NCBI RefSeq assembly: GCF_040515995.1 | Contig: NZ_CP159485.1 | Span: 1,674,001-1,738,000, forward strand | Direction: 5' to 3' | Source of the DNA: Proteinivorax hydrogeniformans | GTDB taxonomy: Bacteria > Bacillota > Proteinivoracia > Proteinivoracales > Proteinivoracaceae | Length of the DNA: 64,000 nt | Part shown: piece by piece, positions 8,274 to 16,151 of the stretch | Numbering within the stretch: the stretch's first letter is position 1 | Layout: the number at the start of each line of letters is the position of its first letter | The notes under the pieces: model-generated | The model's database searches: none | The model's input: the letters and a program-made list of their open reading frames with translations, nothing else | What the model was told of the DNA's origin: nothing | Made by a program: the position numbers and the translations under genes

Positions 8274-9674
8274 CTATTCTGCTAATTTAACCTCTAAATC
8301 CTCTACATAGTCTTCTTCTTCATCAACTATTTTTTCCTTCCAATGCCCTATTAAGTATAATCCAAAAGCTATAATACAAATAATGAAGTTACTACCAACC
8401 ATTGCGTACCAAACGGCTCTTTCACCTAAGGCAGGGAAATTTCTCAAAAACAAAATCAGGGGAATCCTAAGAGCCCATAATCTCCCAGTTGTTATCATCA
8501 TCGCAGTCATTGTATGACCAGAACCCTGAAACACGCCAACAAATGATTGAAAAATGCCCATTAAGGGTATAGATAATGTTATAAGCTGTAAATAAAATGT
8601 TCCTTGCTCTAACACTACTTCGTCTGAAGTAAAAATACCAACAATTTGCGGGGCCAATAAAAATAAGATTATCCCACCCACCGCTAGAATAGTTACCGAT
8701 AACTTTATGCTCTCCTTAACTGCTTGCGAAGCTCTATCTATTTGGTCAGCGCCTAAATTTTGTCCTACTACTGCTGCTAGCGCTTGGCCAATCCCCATTG
8801 CAGGCATTAAAATAAGGGAGTTAATCTTGTTACCTATTCCAAATGCCGCTATTGTACTAGCTCCAAATCCCAGAACAAAAATATTTAATACCATAAATCC
8901 AATCCCCTCTACGGAGTGACCTAGGGCAGAAGGTAGCCCTACTTTTACAATCTTTTGTAACACCTTTTTATTAAATTTTAAGTCAGCTACTTTTAGTTTT
9001 ATGCCATTATCAGTAAAAAACAACAGGTATATCCCTGCAATACTGTTTAAGGCTCGAGAGACTACAGTGGCCCATGCAGCACCTGCCACACCCATATTGA
9101 GGGTAAACATGAAAATGGGGTCTAAAATTATGTTTAAAACCACCGATCCACCTGCTAAAATCATAGGGGTAACCGTATCGCCCTGCCCTTGCTTTATAGA
9201 CTGAAAAGCAAAAAATACAAACATCGTAGGCATACCGGCAAAGATGATACTAACAAAATCCCAACCATGCTGTAAGATTGCCCCTTCAGCACCCATCCAT
9301 ATGAGAATTTGTTTTCCAAATACAGCTCCAAAGATACCTAACGCTAGTGAAAATAACAAAGAAAATGACACTAGTTGCCCTGCAACCTTTTGTGCTTCCT
9401 TTTCTTTGTTAAGGCCGACAAACTGTGATATTATACTTGTTCCTGCGATATTCATTCCAATACCAAAAGCTATCGAAACAAAGATCATTGGCCAAACAAA
9501 ATTGACTGCCGCTACAGCATTATCTCCATCTGCTAGCCTGCTAACCCAGTACATATCAACTACTTGATATATTGTTTGTATAGCATTCCCTAATATTATA
9601 GGTAAAGCTAAACTAATTAGCACTTTTTTAATGTTTCCTTTTAATATTTTTTCTCGATTTTTATTTTCTTTCAT
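8274..9674 (-). CDS. MATE-family efflux transporter
   Basis: 466 residues with twelve predicted membrane helices in two homologous halves. It shows MATE landmarks: LALPIILGNAIQTIYQVVD at the first helix, FGIGMNIAGTSIISQ, and GIGQALAAVVGQNLGA opening the second half. These inner-membrane antiporters use Na+ or H+ to export cationic drugs or metabolites. The C-terminus is acidic (DEEEDYVEDLEVK). The gene is monocistronic, with a GGGG-type site before the ATG. The substrate cannot be read from sequence. Confidence 0.9.
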   Translation of the reverse strand: MKENKNREKILKGNIKKVLISLALPIILGNAIQTIYQVVDMYWVSRLADGDNAVAAVNFVWPMIFVSIAFGIGMNIAGTSIISQFVGLNKEKEAQKVAGQLVSFSLLFSLALGIFGAVFGKQILIWMGAEGAILQHGWDFVSIIFAGMPTMFVFFAFQSIKQGQGDTVTPMILAGGSVVLNIILDPIFMFTLNMGVAGAAWATVVSRALNSIAGIYLLFFTDNGIKLKVADLKFNKKVLQKIVKVGLPSALGHSVEGIGFMVLNIFVLGFGASTIAAFGIGNKINSLILMPAMGIGQALAAVVGQNLGADQIDRASQAVKESIKLSVTILAVGGIILFLLAPQIVGIFTSDEVVLEQGTFYLQLITLSIPLMGIFQSFVGVFQGSGHTMTAMMITTGRLWALRIPLILFLRNFPALGERAVWYAMVGSNFIICIIAFGLYLIGHWKEKIVDEEEDYVEDLEVKLAE

Positions 9675-9792
9675 GTTAAAGCCCCCCTATTTACCATGTC
9701 TATAATATTATATCATATTTAAAAGCGCATGAACGATTAAGTTTTTGTTAACTAATATTTTTGCACCCTAATTATTTCTCTAACCCTTAAGT

Positions 9793-9829
9793 TTGACTTT
9801 AAAGGTAAATTATTCTATAATGATAATCA
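9793..9829 (+). promoter_or_regulatory. Ferritin promoter with Fur/PerR-like operator
   Basis: TTGACT at 9793-9798 and a perfect TATAAT at 9816-9821 (17-base spacer). A 7-1-7 near-palindrome at 9815-9829, CTATAATGATAATCA, overlaps the -10 box. It matches the Fur consensus (TGATAATnATTATCA) and the PerR consensus (TTATAATnATTATAA) at 11 of 14 positions each. Repression by an iron- or peroxide-responsive Fur-family protein is inferred. Confidence 0.6.
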
Positions 9830-9852
9830 ATACTATTAAAGGAGGTTTTATA

Positions 9853-10359
9853 ATGTTATCAGAAAAACTACAAAATGAATTAAATGAACAAATTAAGCAT
9901 GAGTTCTTCTCAGCCCATTATTATTTAGCTATGGCAGCATATTGTGAAGGTGAGGATTTAGAAGGATTTGCTAACTTCTTTAAGGTACAAGCCGAAGAGG
10001 AGCGCTTTCACGCAATGAAGTTTTTCGACTTTGTAAATGAGCTTGGAGGAAATGTCACGATAACTGGATTTGACAATCCAAAGACAGACTTTAATTCTTT
10101 AGAGGAAGTATTTCAAGATGCTTTAGAGCATGAGCGCTTTGTAACTAAGCTTATACATAAGTTAATGGATATAGCTAACGAGGAAAGGCATTATCCTTCC
10201 ATTAGCTTTTTACAATGGTTTGTAGATGAGCAAGTAGAAGAGGAAGCCTCAATGGACTCCTTACTATCAAAAATAAAAAGAGTAGGCGAAAATAGTCACG
10301 GTATATATATGCTTGATGAAGAGTTAGCTAAAAGGACATTTACACCACCAGCAGAATAG
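9853..10359 (+). CDS. ftnA: Ferritin (FtnA-type)
   Basis: 168 residues, the usual length of bacterial non-haem ferritin. The ferroxidase ligands E17, E50, H53, E94, Q127 and E130 are all present at the canonical positions. The protein stores iron as a 24-subunit shell and protects an anaerobe from iron-driven oxidative damage. The start is ATG 9853 behind AAAGGAGG; the longer frame from 9793 would begin inside the -35 box. Expression is probably controlled by the Fur/PerR-like site over the promoter. Confidence 0.95.
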   Translation: MLSEKLQNELNEQIKHEFFSAHYYLAMAAYCEGEDLEGFANFFKVQAEEERFHAMKFFDFVNELGGNVTITGFDNPKTDFNSLEEVFQDALEHERFVTKLIHKLMDIANEERHYPSISFLQWFVDEQVEEEASMDSLLSKIKRVGENSHGIYMLDEELAKRTFTPPAE

Positions 10360-10389
10360 ACTTTTCAAATATTTACCTTAGGTTTTTAG

Positions 10390-10418
10390 TTGACATAGAT
10401 CATTTAGGATGTTAATAT
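10390..10418 (+). promoter_or_regulatory. rnpB promoter
   Basis: Perfect TTGACA at 10390-10395 with a weaker -10, TAATAT at 10413-10418, at a 17-base spacing. Confidence 0.65.
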
Positions 10419-10443
10419 TAATACTCCAAGATGATTTTTGTTT

Positions 10444-10790
10444 GAGTAGATGGGATAGTTGCGGACACGTTAGTGTCTGAGGAAAGTCCGAGCTCCATAG
10501 GGCATGGTGCTGGATAACGTCCAGTGAGGGTGACCTCAAGGATAGTGCCACAGAAATAAACCGCCAGTTTTTTCTGGTAAGGATGGAAAGGTGCGGTAAG
10601 AGCGCACCAGCAACTAGGCGACTAGTTGGCTAGGTAAACCCCATCAGGAGCAAGACCAAGTAGGAGGATGGATGCAATGACCCGTTGCTTCCTCGGGTAA
10701 GGTCGCTGGAGGTGTCAGGCAACTGACATCCAAGATAGATGACTATCACTTTCAGAAAGAAAGTACAGAACTCGGCTTATAAATCTACTC
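10444..10790 (+). ncRNA. rnpB: RNase P RNA
   Basis: The catalytic RNA that trims the 5' leader of pre-tRNAs. Conserved blocks appear in order: GAGGAAAGTCCGAGCTCC, the ACAGAAA segment, AAGGTGCGGTAAGAGCGCACC, TAAACCCCATCAGGAGCAAG and ACAGAACTCGGCTTAT. The P1 helix is formed by GAGTAGAT at the 5' end and ATCTACTC at the 3' end. The layout resembles class A RNase P RNA more than the Bacillus class B. Confidence 0.95.
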
Positions 10791-10806
10791 AAATATCTGA
10801 ATAAAT

Positions 10807-10834
10807 AAGGCACCTTTTAAGGTGTCTTTTTTTA
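10807..10834 (+). terminator. Terminator of rnpB
   Basis: GGCACCTT pairs with AAGGTGTC, followed by seven T. Confidence 0.8.
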
Positions 10835-10840
10835 TGCGAT

Positions 10841-10885
10841 AAAAAGATAGCACAAAAGTGATTAACTTTTGTGCTATCTTTTTAG
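10841..10885. terminator. Terminator after the LemA-like gene, possibly bidirectional
   Basis: A perfect inverted repeat (AAAAAGATAGCACAAAAG with its complement) with T runs at both ends, placed between rnpB and the converging minus-strand gene. Confidence 0.85.
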
Positions 10886-11400
10886 TTTATATGGGGCATT
10901 TCATTATAACCTGTTATCTTAGAAATAAAGCGGGGCAAAGCACCTTCAAGGCTTCTGTTATATTTTTCAACTTTTTCGTTATAGCTAGTTATGAATTTTT
11001 CGTATTTTTCATCATTTTTCTGAAACTCATAAATTAGTGCTTCGTCATTTAAATCATTAAATTTTTCTGCTCTGAGGTCATCCATAACATTTTCTAGGGC
11101 CTGTAACTTATTAAAATAGGCTTCGTCATACTCCTGATAGGCTTTTATGGCTTCAATTTTGTTTTTTATGTGACTATTGTTGCTGTGATCATAACCCGAA
11201 GTTACCTCGTTTAGCAGCCTAACATATAACTCATGCCTTTCTTCAATCACCTGATGTTCCTCATCAATGTGATTTGACAACATAGCCTTATAACTTAATA
11301 AGTCGTTATAAGTTAATATTATCAGAAACCCCACTACAATCAGAGCAAAAAACCCTAGTATCGGAAACACCGATAATTTCTTCTTCTCCTGTTTCAACAT
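10882..11400 (-). CDS. LemA-like membrane-anchored protein
   Basis: 172 residues with one N-terminal membrane helix (about residues 9-30), followed by a long charged helical domain. The order TYNDLLSYKAML, IEERHELYVRLLNEVTSGY and SYNEKVEKYNRSL resembles the LemA family (YN...L, a helix facing LIPNLVETVKGY, then AYNxxVxxYN), but the match is divergent and I call it with caution. LemA proteins face outward and their role is unclear. The start is uncertain: ATG 11400 follows an AAGGGG-rich stretch, while the upstream GTG at 11424 has no good site. Confidence 0.5.
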   Translation of the reverse strand: MLKQEKKKLSVFPILGFFALIVVGFLIILTYNDLLSYKAMLSNHIDEEHQVIEERHELYVRLLNEVTSGYDHSNNSHIKNKIEAIKAYQEYDEAYFNKLQALENVMDDLRAEKFNDLNDEALIYEFQKNDEKYEKFITSYNEKVEKYNRSLEGALPRFISKITGYNEMPHIN

Positions 11401-11450
11401 TTCCCCTTTTTTCCCCTTTCCCACAGTGTTCTCATTTAATTAATTCTATA

Positions 11451-12122
11451 TCATACATTAAAAATCCTGCTACAATTGACACATGTTTTTAGCTTTTGTT
11501 TTCCTGTGTAGGAAGGTTGTTCCATACCACAAGCTGTGCAATACCCATCTTTAATATTTATTATAACTGGAAGCTTTAGTTTATGCTTTAATTTTTCATA
11601 TCTTGCTAATATATCTACGGGGATTTCTTGTCGCAAAACCTCAATCTCCTTTTTTTCCTTTTTACCAGTAACATTAAGCTCTGTTAAGTTTGTATTTAAA
11701 CCTTTTAGTTGTTCTTCATATATTCTTTTCTGCGACTTAATTTCATCTTCTTGTTGTTCAATCTCTTTTTCTACCCCTTCTTTTTCTTCCATTACAGATA
11801 TTTGTTCATTTTCTAACTTACTTATCTGTTCTTTCAAACTGTTAGCTTTTTGATAGGCAACTTCCAACTCTTTTACCTGAATATTTTCCTCATATTTTTG
11901 TTCTACCACCTTCAGCTTCTCAACACTGTTCACATTTTTGTCATCTAGCTGTGATAGCTTTTGGTCATGTTTTTTCAATATACCTTTTAAAATCTCTAGC
12001 CGTTGTGGCGATGCATCAATAAAGCTTATAGTTTCTTTTTTAGTTTTTAAGTCTAAAATCTGCGTTTTGATAAAGTCTTGGTTAATTTCCTTGTCTTGAA
12101 GTTTTTTTAGTTTTTCTATCAA
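11451..12122 (-). CDS. C4-type zinc-ribbon coiled-coil protein (COG1579/DUF164)
   Basis: 223 residues. A long coiled coil of about 165 residues (many E/K/Q heptads such as EKEGVEKEIEQQEDEIK) leads into a C-terminal zinc ribbon with CTAC and CVNC. This is the architecture of the COG1579 family, predicted nucleic-acid-binding proteins often found beside nif3/yqfO, as here. No biochemical role is established. The best start is TTG 12122 behind GGGGTG; the GTG at 12131 overlaps that site. Confidence 0.8.
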   Translation of the reverse strand: MIEKLKKLQDKEINQDFIKTQILDLKTKKETISFIDASPQRLEILKGILKKHDQKLSQLDDKNVNSVEKLKVVEQKYEENIQVKELEVAYQKANSLKEQISKLENEQISVMEEKEGVEKEIEQQEDEIKSQKRIYEEQLKGLNTNLTELNVTGKKEKKEIEVLRQEIPVDILARYEKLKHKLKLPVIINIKDGYCTACGMEQPSYTGKQKLKTCVNCSRIFNV

Positions 12123-12157
12123 AAAAATCACCCCGCTAATTTATTTTTATAAAGTTA

Positions 12158-12289
12158 CCCTTCAGTCAGTGGGGGACATGTTTCCTCCACTGATTGTTAA
12201 TTAAACCAATCGGGCTTTTGCCCCACTTACTTTTTATACTTTTTTCGAGCTTTTAAACTGGGGTCTTACAGCCAGTTAATCGGTGATAA
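12158..12289 (-). other. Structured intergenic region, possible ncRNA or repeat
   Basis: Between nif3 and the zinc-ribbon gene, the minus strand shows several hairpins in a row: ACTGG/CCAGT, GGGC-AAAA-GCCC, GATTG/CAATC, and CAGTGGAGG/CCCCCACTG with one mismatch. No reading frame with a ribosome site covers it. I do not recognise a named riboswitch. It lies upstream of the zinc-ribbon gene and could be a leader or a dispersed palindromic element. Confidence 0.35.
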
Positions 12290-12323
12290 AACAAAAGAGA
12301 TAGACGTTATGCGCCTATCTCTA
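12290..12323 (-). terminator. Terminator of nif3
   Basis: On the minus strand AGAGATAG pairs with CTATCTCT, followed by TTTTGTTTT; the hairpin begins at the nif3 stop. Confidence 0.75.
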
Positions 12324-13430
12324 TATATAACTATAAGGACAGTTATTTAAAGCTGTTTGAAAGTCAACCTTACCTGAAAACACCTTATTCAATTTTTGAG
12401 CAATGTCTTCCACTATAACTACTTCTGTGTGATAGTGACCGGGATCTATAATGCAGATATCCAACTCATCAGCTAGCTGCCCCTGGTGATAATCTACGTC
12501 AGAGGTAATAATAGCATGGCAATTTAACTTTTTAGCTTTTTTTATTAAAGAACCCCCACTACCACCTAAAACAGCTACTTTTGAAACTTTTTTTCCTTTA
12601 TCGCCAAAAAATTTGACAGCAGTACAGTTAAGCTCTTTCTTCACATGGTTAGCGAGCTCTATAGAAGTAATGGGCGCTTCTAATACAGTTGTTCGTCCCA
12701 GTCCATAAACGTCTGGGTTGTTTTGAAGTGGTAAGACATCATATGCTACTTCTTCGTATGGATGCGCATTTTTCATGCCAGAAAGGACCCCACCTAACCT
12801 GTCAGAAGACACTATAGACTCTATCTTTACTTCTTTAACTGTTTCTAAATTGCCAGTCTCCCCTAAAAAAGGGTTAGATCCTTCTAATGGCTTAAAGGTT
12901 CCCTCACCTAACGTGGTAAAAGTGCAGTGGCTGTAATCACCAATGTTTCCTGCTCCCTGCTGCGCCATAGCATCTAGGACCTTTTCCTTATAATCTAAGG
13001 GAACAAATACGACAACCTTGTAGTATTTTGATGCCTCTATTTTATCTAAAACACCAGTTACTTTTAAGCCTAACTTCTTGGCCAAGCTATCATTAACCCC
13101 GCCCCAAGCTACGTCAAGGTTAGTATGGGCGGCATAAATTGATATATTATTTTGGATAGCTTTAATAATAATTCTTCCTGTCTTAGATTTTGTATCTATC
13201 TTATCAATTCCGCCAAAGATTATTGGGTGATGACTTATGATAAGATCACACTTACTTTTTATTGCATACTCCATAATATCTTCTGTTATGTCTAATGTTA
13301 CCATCACTTTATTGACTTTTTGACTACTATCTCCAACTAACAGTCCATTATTATCCTTAGAAAAGTACGCTAAACTTTTAGGTGCTATACTTTCTAATTC
13401 TTTTGTAATTTCAGCTATTGCTAAAGCCAT
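12321..13430 (-). CDS. Nif3-like dinuclear metal-centre protein (YqfO type)
   Basis: 369 residues, the long YqfO form in which a PII-like domain is inserted between the two Nif3 halves. Metal-ligand motifs are visible: ISHHPIIFGG near residue 65, AAHTNLD near residue 100, and HYHTE near residue 333. The protein forms a hexameric ring with two metals per subunit; related proteins were annotated as GTP cyclohydrolase type 2, but the physiological reaction is unclear. The start overlaps the end of trmK by ten bases, with GAGGAGGTG before the ATG, so the two genes are translationally coupled. Confidence 0.92.
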   Translation of the reverse strand: MALAIAEITKELESIAPKSLAYFSKDNNGLLVGDSSQKVNKVMVTLDITEDIMEYAIKSKCDLIISHHPIIFGGIDKIDTKSKTGRIIIKAIQNNISIYAAHTNLDVAWGGVNDSLAKKLGLKVTGVLDKIEASKYYKVVVFVPLDYKEKVLDAMAQQGAGNIGDYSHCTFTTLGEGTFKPLEGSNPFLGETGNLETVKEVKIESIVSSDRLGGVLSGMKNAHPYEEVAYDVLPLQNNPDVYGLGRTTVLEAPITSIELANHVKKELNCTAVKFFGDKGKKVSKVAVLGGSGGSLIKKAKKLNCHAIITSDVDYHQGQLADELDICIIDPGHYHTEVVIVEDIAQKLNKVFSGKVDFQTALNNCPYSYI

Positions 13431-14119
13431 TTTAACACCTCCTCTATTAGTTTACGTTCTTTGATCAACTCTACAGTTTTAGTTTCTTTTATTTTTTGAT
13501 TTGCACTTTTTTGTATGTTTGAAAGCACTTCTTTATTTTTTATTCTCCTTTTATTTATGTATTCCTTTAATAAAGGATGCTTTTTTTTCAAAAGTTTAGG
13601 TCCAAACTCAAGTTCAACCTCTGTTAAACCATCAACTTGCGGTTTTTTTTGGGCCGTCAAAACTTTATAATAACGATTACCTTCTTTAGCAATATCTTCG
13701 TCTATAACTTCATGGCCATGTTGGCATAGCCATTTCCTAACTAACGGGACATCGGTCATTGGCTGTAGTATATATCGACAACTGTTGTCTAAAAAAGCAG
13801 GTTTATTGTCCAATATACTGCAGATTGTCTCTCCACCCATGCCTGCTATTACAACTGCATCCACGTTATCAGACTCTTTAAGGCTTTCCATCCCATTCCC
13901 TAACCTTATCGATACTTCCTTTAAAAAACCGTACCTTTGCACAGTATCCTTGGCAGCCTGTAACGGACCTTCATTTATGTCAGAGGCGACAGCCTTGGAA
14001 ATTTCCCCTCTTGTTAAAAGATATATCGGAACATGGCAGTGATCAGTGCCTATATCAGCTAAAACTTCGCATTGACCAGCTAATTTAGCTACAGTTTTTA
14101 AACGCGCTGTTAAATGCAT
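13421..14119 (-). CDS. trmK: tRNA (adenine-22-N1)-methyltransferase
   Basis: 232 residues. A Rossmann methyltransferase with the SAM-binding motif LADIGTDHCHVPIYL near residue 21, VVIAGMGGETI near residue 85 and LQPMTDVPLVRKWL. TrmK (YqfN) methylates A22 of bacterial tRNAs. A C-terminal helical arm is rich in K and E. The start is ATG 14119 behind AGGAGG; the upstream in-frame ATG lacks a ribosome site. Pairing with nif3 is the conserved yqfN-yqfO arrangement near sigA. Confidence 0.92.
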   Translation of the reverse strand: MHLTARLKTVAKLAGQCEVLADIGTDHCHVPIYLLTRGEISKAVASDINEGPLQAAKDTVQRYGFLKEVSIRLGNGMESLKESDNVDAVVIAGMGGETICSILDNKPAFLDNSCRYILQPMTDVPLVRKWLCQHGHEVIDEDIAKEGNRYYKVLTAQKKPQVDGLTEVELEFGPKLLKKKHPLLKEYINKRRIKNKEVLSNIQKSANQKIKETKTVELIKERKLIEEVLKWL

Positions 14120-14204
14120 AGCATACGTCCTCCTTAATAAATAATATATCACAAAAAGTTAAAAATAAGCATTTAAAAACACAATGCAAATTTTTATGCT
14201 ACAA

Positions 14205-14240
14205 TATAAAAAAAGCACACTATTTTATAGTGTGCTTTAC
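14205..14240 (-). terminator. Terminator of the minus-strand tRNA cluster
   Basis: On the minus strand AAAGCACACTAT pairs with ATAGTGTGCTTT and runs into seven T. Confidence 0.85.
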
Positions 14241-14247
14241 GTCAAAG

Positions 14248-14322
14248 TGGTGACCCCTAGGGGATTCGAACCCCTGTTACCGCCGTGAAAGGGCGGTGTC
14301 TTAACCACTTGACCAAGGGGCC
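14248..14322 (-). tRNA. tRNA-Glu (anticodon TTC)
   Basis: Minus strand: acceptor GGCCCCT with AGGGGTC, anticodon loop CTTTCAC, T-loop GTTCGAATC and encoded ACCA end. Confidence 0.95.
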
Positions 14323-14328
14323 AGGTAA

Positions 14329-14405
14329 TGGTGGGCCCACCTGGACTCGAACCAGGGACCAACCGGTTATGAGCCGGTTGCTCTGACCAACTGAGCTATG
14401 GGCCC
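14329..14405 (-). tRNA. tRNA with CAT anticodon, probably elongator tRNA-Met
   Basis: Minus strand: acceptor GGGCCCA/TGGGCCC, anticodon loop CTCATAA, encoded ACCA. A CAT anticodon also occurs in tRNA-Ile2 (modified to lysidine) and initiator tRNA. The paired first base pair and D-arm argue against the initiator; elongator Met and Ile2 are harder to separate by eye. Confidence 0.85.
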
Positions 14406-14408
14406 TTA

Positions 14409-14483
14409 TGGCTCCTCAGGTAGGATTTGAACCTACAGCCTACCGGTTAACAGCCGGTTGCTCCACCGTTGAGCTACTGAGGA
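14409..14483 (-). tRNA. tRNA-Asn (anticodon GTT)
   Basis: Minus strand: acceptor TCCTCAG/CTGAGGA, anticodon loop CTGTTAA, T-loop GTTCAAATC, encoded GCCA. First of the cluster, next to the promoter. Confidence 0.95.
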
Positions 14484-14505
14484 ATGTGTTTCAGCAACAA
14501 TATAA

Positions 14506-14534
14506 ATTATAAATGTTTTTTGGTCAGAAGTCAA
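14506..14534 (-). promoter_or_regulatory. Promoter of the Asn-Met-Glu tRNA cluster
   Basis: On the minus strand TTGACT (14534-14529) and perfect TATAAT (14511-14506) with a 17-base spacer. Confidence 0.8.
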
Positions 14535-14662
14535 CACTTTTTTTATTTTTTTATAAACTTTTTGAAGATATATTGTAAATAATAATATGTTGCCCCCACT
14601 TACAACTCTTAGGTTCACCTTAAAACTGCCAAAGTGAGAGCTTACAGCATTTAAGCGTGGAG

Positions 14663-14692
14663 AAAAGAGTAAGATTAAAGGATCTCTTACTC
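14663..14692 (-). terminator. Terminator of sigA
   Basis: On the minus strand GAGTAAGA pairs with TCTTACTC, followed by TTTTC. The stem includes the sigA stop codon. Confidence 0.65.
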
Positions 14693-15808
14693 AAGATAAT
14701 CCTTTAATCTTTTACTTCTACTTGGATGTCTTAATTTTCTAAGGGCCTTAGCCTCAATCTGCCTAATTCTTTCTCTGGTCACACCAAAGACCTGCCCTAC
14801 CTCTTCTAAAGTTCTTGGCTTTCCATCATCAATTCCAAATCTTAACCTAAGGACACTTTCTTCACGATCAGTCAATGTGTCTAACACATCCTCAAGCTGA
14901 CCTTTTAGAAGTTCAAAAGCAGCTACATCAGCAGGCGCTTTAGCATCTTGATCTTCAATAAAGTCTCCTAAGTGACTATCATCTTCCTCACCAATCGGTG
15001 TTTCTAAAGAAACTGGTTCCTGTGCAATTTTTAGAATTTCTCTTACACGCTCTGGTTCTAATCCCATCTCCTTACCAATTTCCTCTGGTGTAGGTTCTTT
15101 ACCCTTATCCTGCACTAGCTGCCTAGAAACTCGGATAAGTTTGTTGATAGTTTCAACCATATGAACTGGGATACGAATTGTGCGAGCCTGGTCAGCAATA
15201 GCCCTAGTTATTGCCTGCCTGATCCACCAAGTTGCGTAGGTGCTAAATTTATAACCTTTTCTATAGTCAAACTTTTCAACTGCTTTTATAAGGCCTAGGT
15301 TCCCTTCTTGTATAAGATCTAAAAACAGCATACCTCTACCTACATATCGCTTAGCGATACTGACAACTAGTCTAAGGTTGGCTTCCACAAGCAACCTCTT
15401 TGCTTCTTCGTCATTTTGTTCCATACGCTTTGCCAGTTCGATTTCCTCTTGTCCTGACAAAAGTGGAACTCTACCTATTTCTTTAAGGTACATTCGCACA
15501 GGATCACTGACGCTAATCCCTTCTGGGAGTGAAACTTCCAAATCGATATCTTCCGCTTCTTTTTCAGTGTCATCTTCTTTTTCAGCAGTTTGCATAGCCA
15601 GCTCAGAAATATCCTCTTCATCGACATCGTCAACTATCTCAATCCCCATAGCTATAATCTTCTCGTAGTACTCATCGATTTGCTCTGAGGTTAAGTCAAA
15701 TCCCTGAAGATAGTCCATAATATCCTTATAAGTTAAAATACCTCTTTTTTTACCTCTTTCGAGTAACTCCTGTTTAATTTCAGATAACTTTTTATCCTTT
15801 TTAGCCAA
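14687..15808 (-). CDS. sigA: Primary sigma factor SigA (RpoD)
   Basis: 373 residues, the size of Bacillus/Clostridium SigA. Region 1.1 is at the N-terminus, followed by an acidic linker. Region 1.2 is [13 protein letters not shown]. Region 2 follows ([20 protein letters not shown], then [15 protein letters not shown]), then region 3 ([14 protein letters not shown]) and region 4 with the helix-turn-helix [19 protein letters not shown]. It directs housekeeping transcription. The start codon is TTG at 15808 behind a GGGGGGGAG site. dgt lies upstream, but dnaG, the usual neighbour, is not present between them. Confidence 0.98.
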
Positions 15809-16151
15809 TTATCTCCCCCCCTTTCGGAGTTGATATTAAAATTGTTGTAAGTAAACTATAGGGTGACAAGTAGACATTATTCGACATAGTTATAAAAATA
15901 CCTTCTTTTTTAATTGATTTATTTTTTAAAGACCCTCAAAACGCATAACAATCTTTTGACTACAATGGTTTTGCCCGTCTTTAGAAGCACTTTTAATACA
16001 AAACTATACGAACGACGTTAGTAATTTGTCGATTATAATATTCGCTTTTTGTGATATCTTTTCCTGCATTTTTGTGTTAATTTTTTATTTCGTTTGTAAA
16101 AATAATTGTTCTGTTTTATTATTGACGGAAAGTTAAAATTTATTCCAAAGA
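15809..16151. other. Long non-coding gap between dgt and sigA
   Basis: 343 bases without a credible gene. The minus strand holds one long imperfect inverted repeat (15928-15982; AAAGAC...CAAAAC with GTTTTG...GTCTTT) followed by an AT-rich stretch, possibly the dgt terminator. The sigA promoter must lie here, but I see no clear -35/-10 pair. No trace of dnaG was found. Confidence 0.5.

Noticed and set aside
14329-14405. Initiator tRNA-fMet
   Set aside because: The acceptor has a paired first base pair and the anticodon stem lacks the three G-C pairs of initiator tRNA; elongator Met or Ile2 fits.
14433-14618. 61-codon frame in the Asn tRNA and promoter region
   Set aside because: It overlaps tRNA-Asn and its promoter and has no ribosome site.
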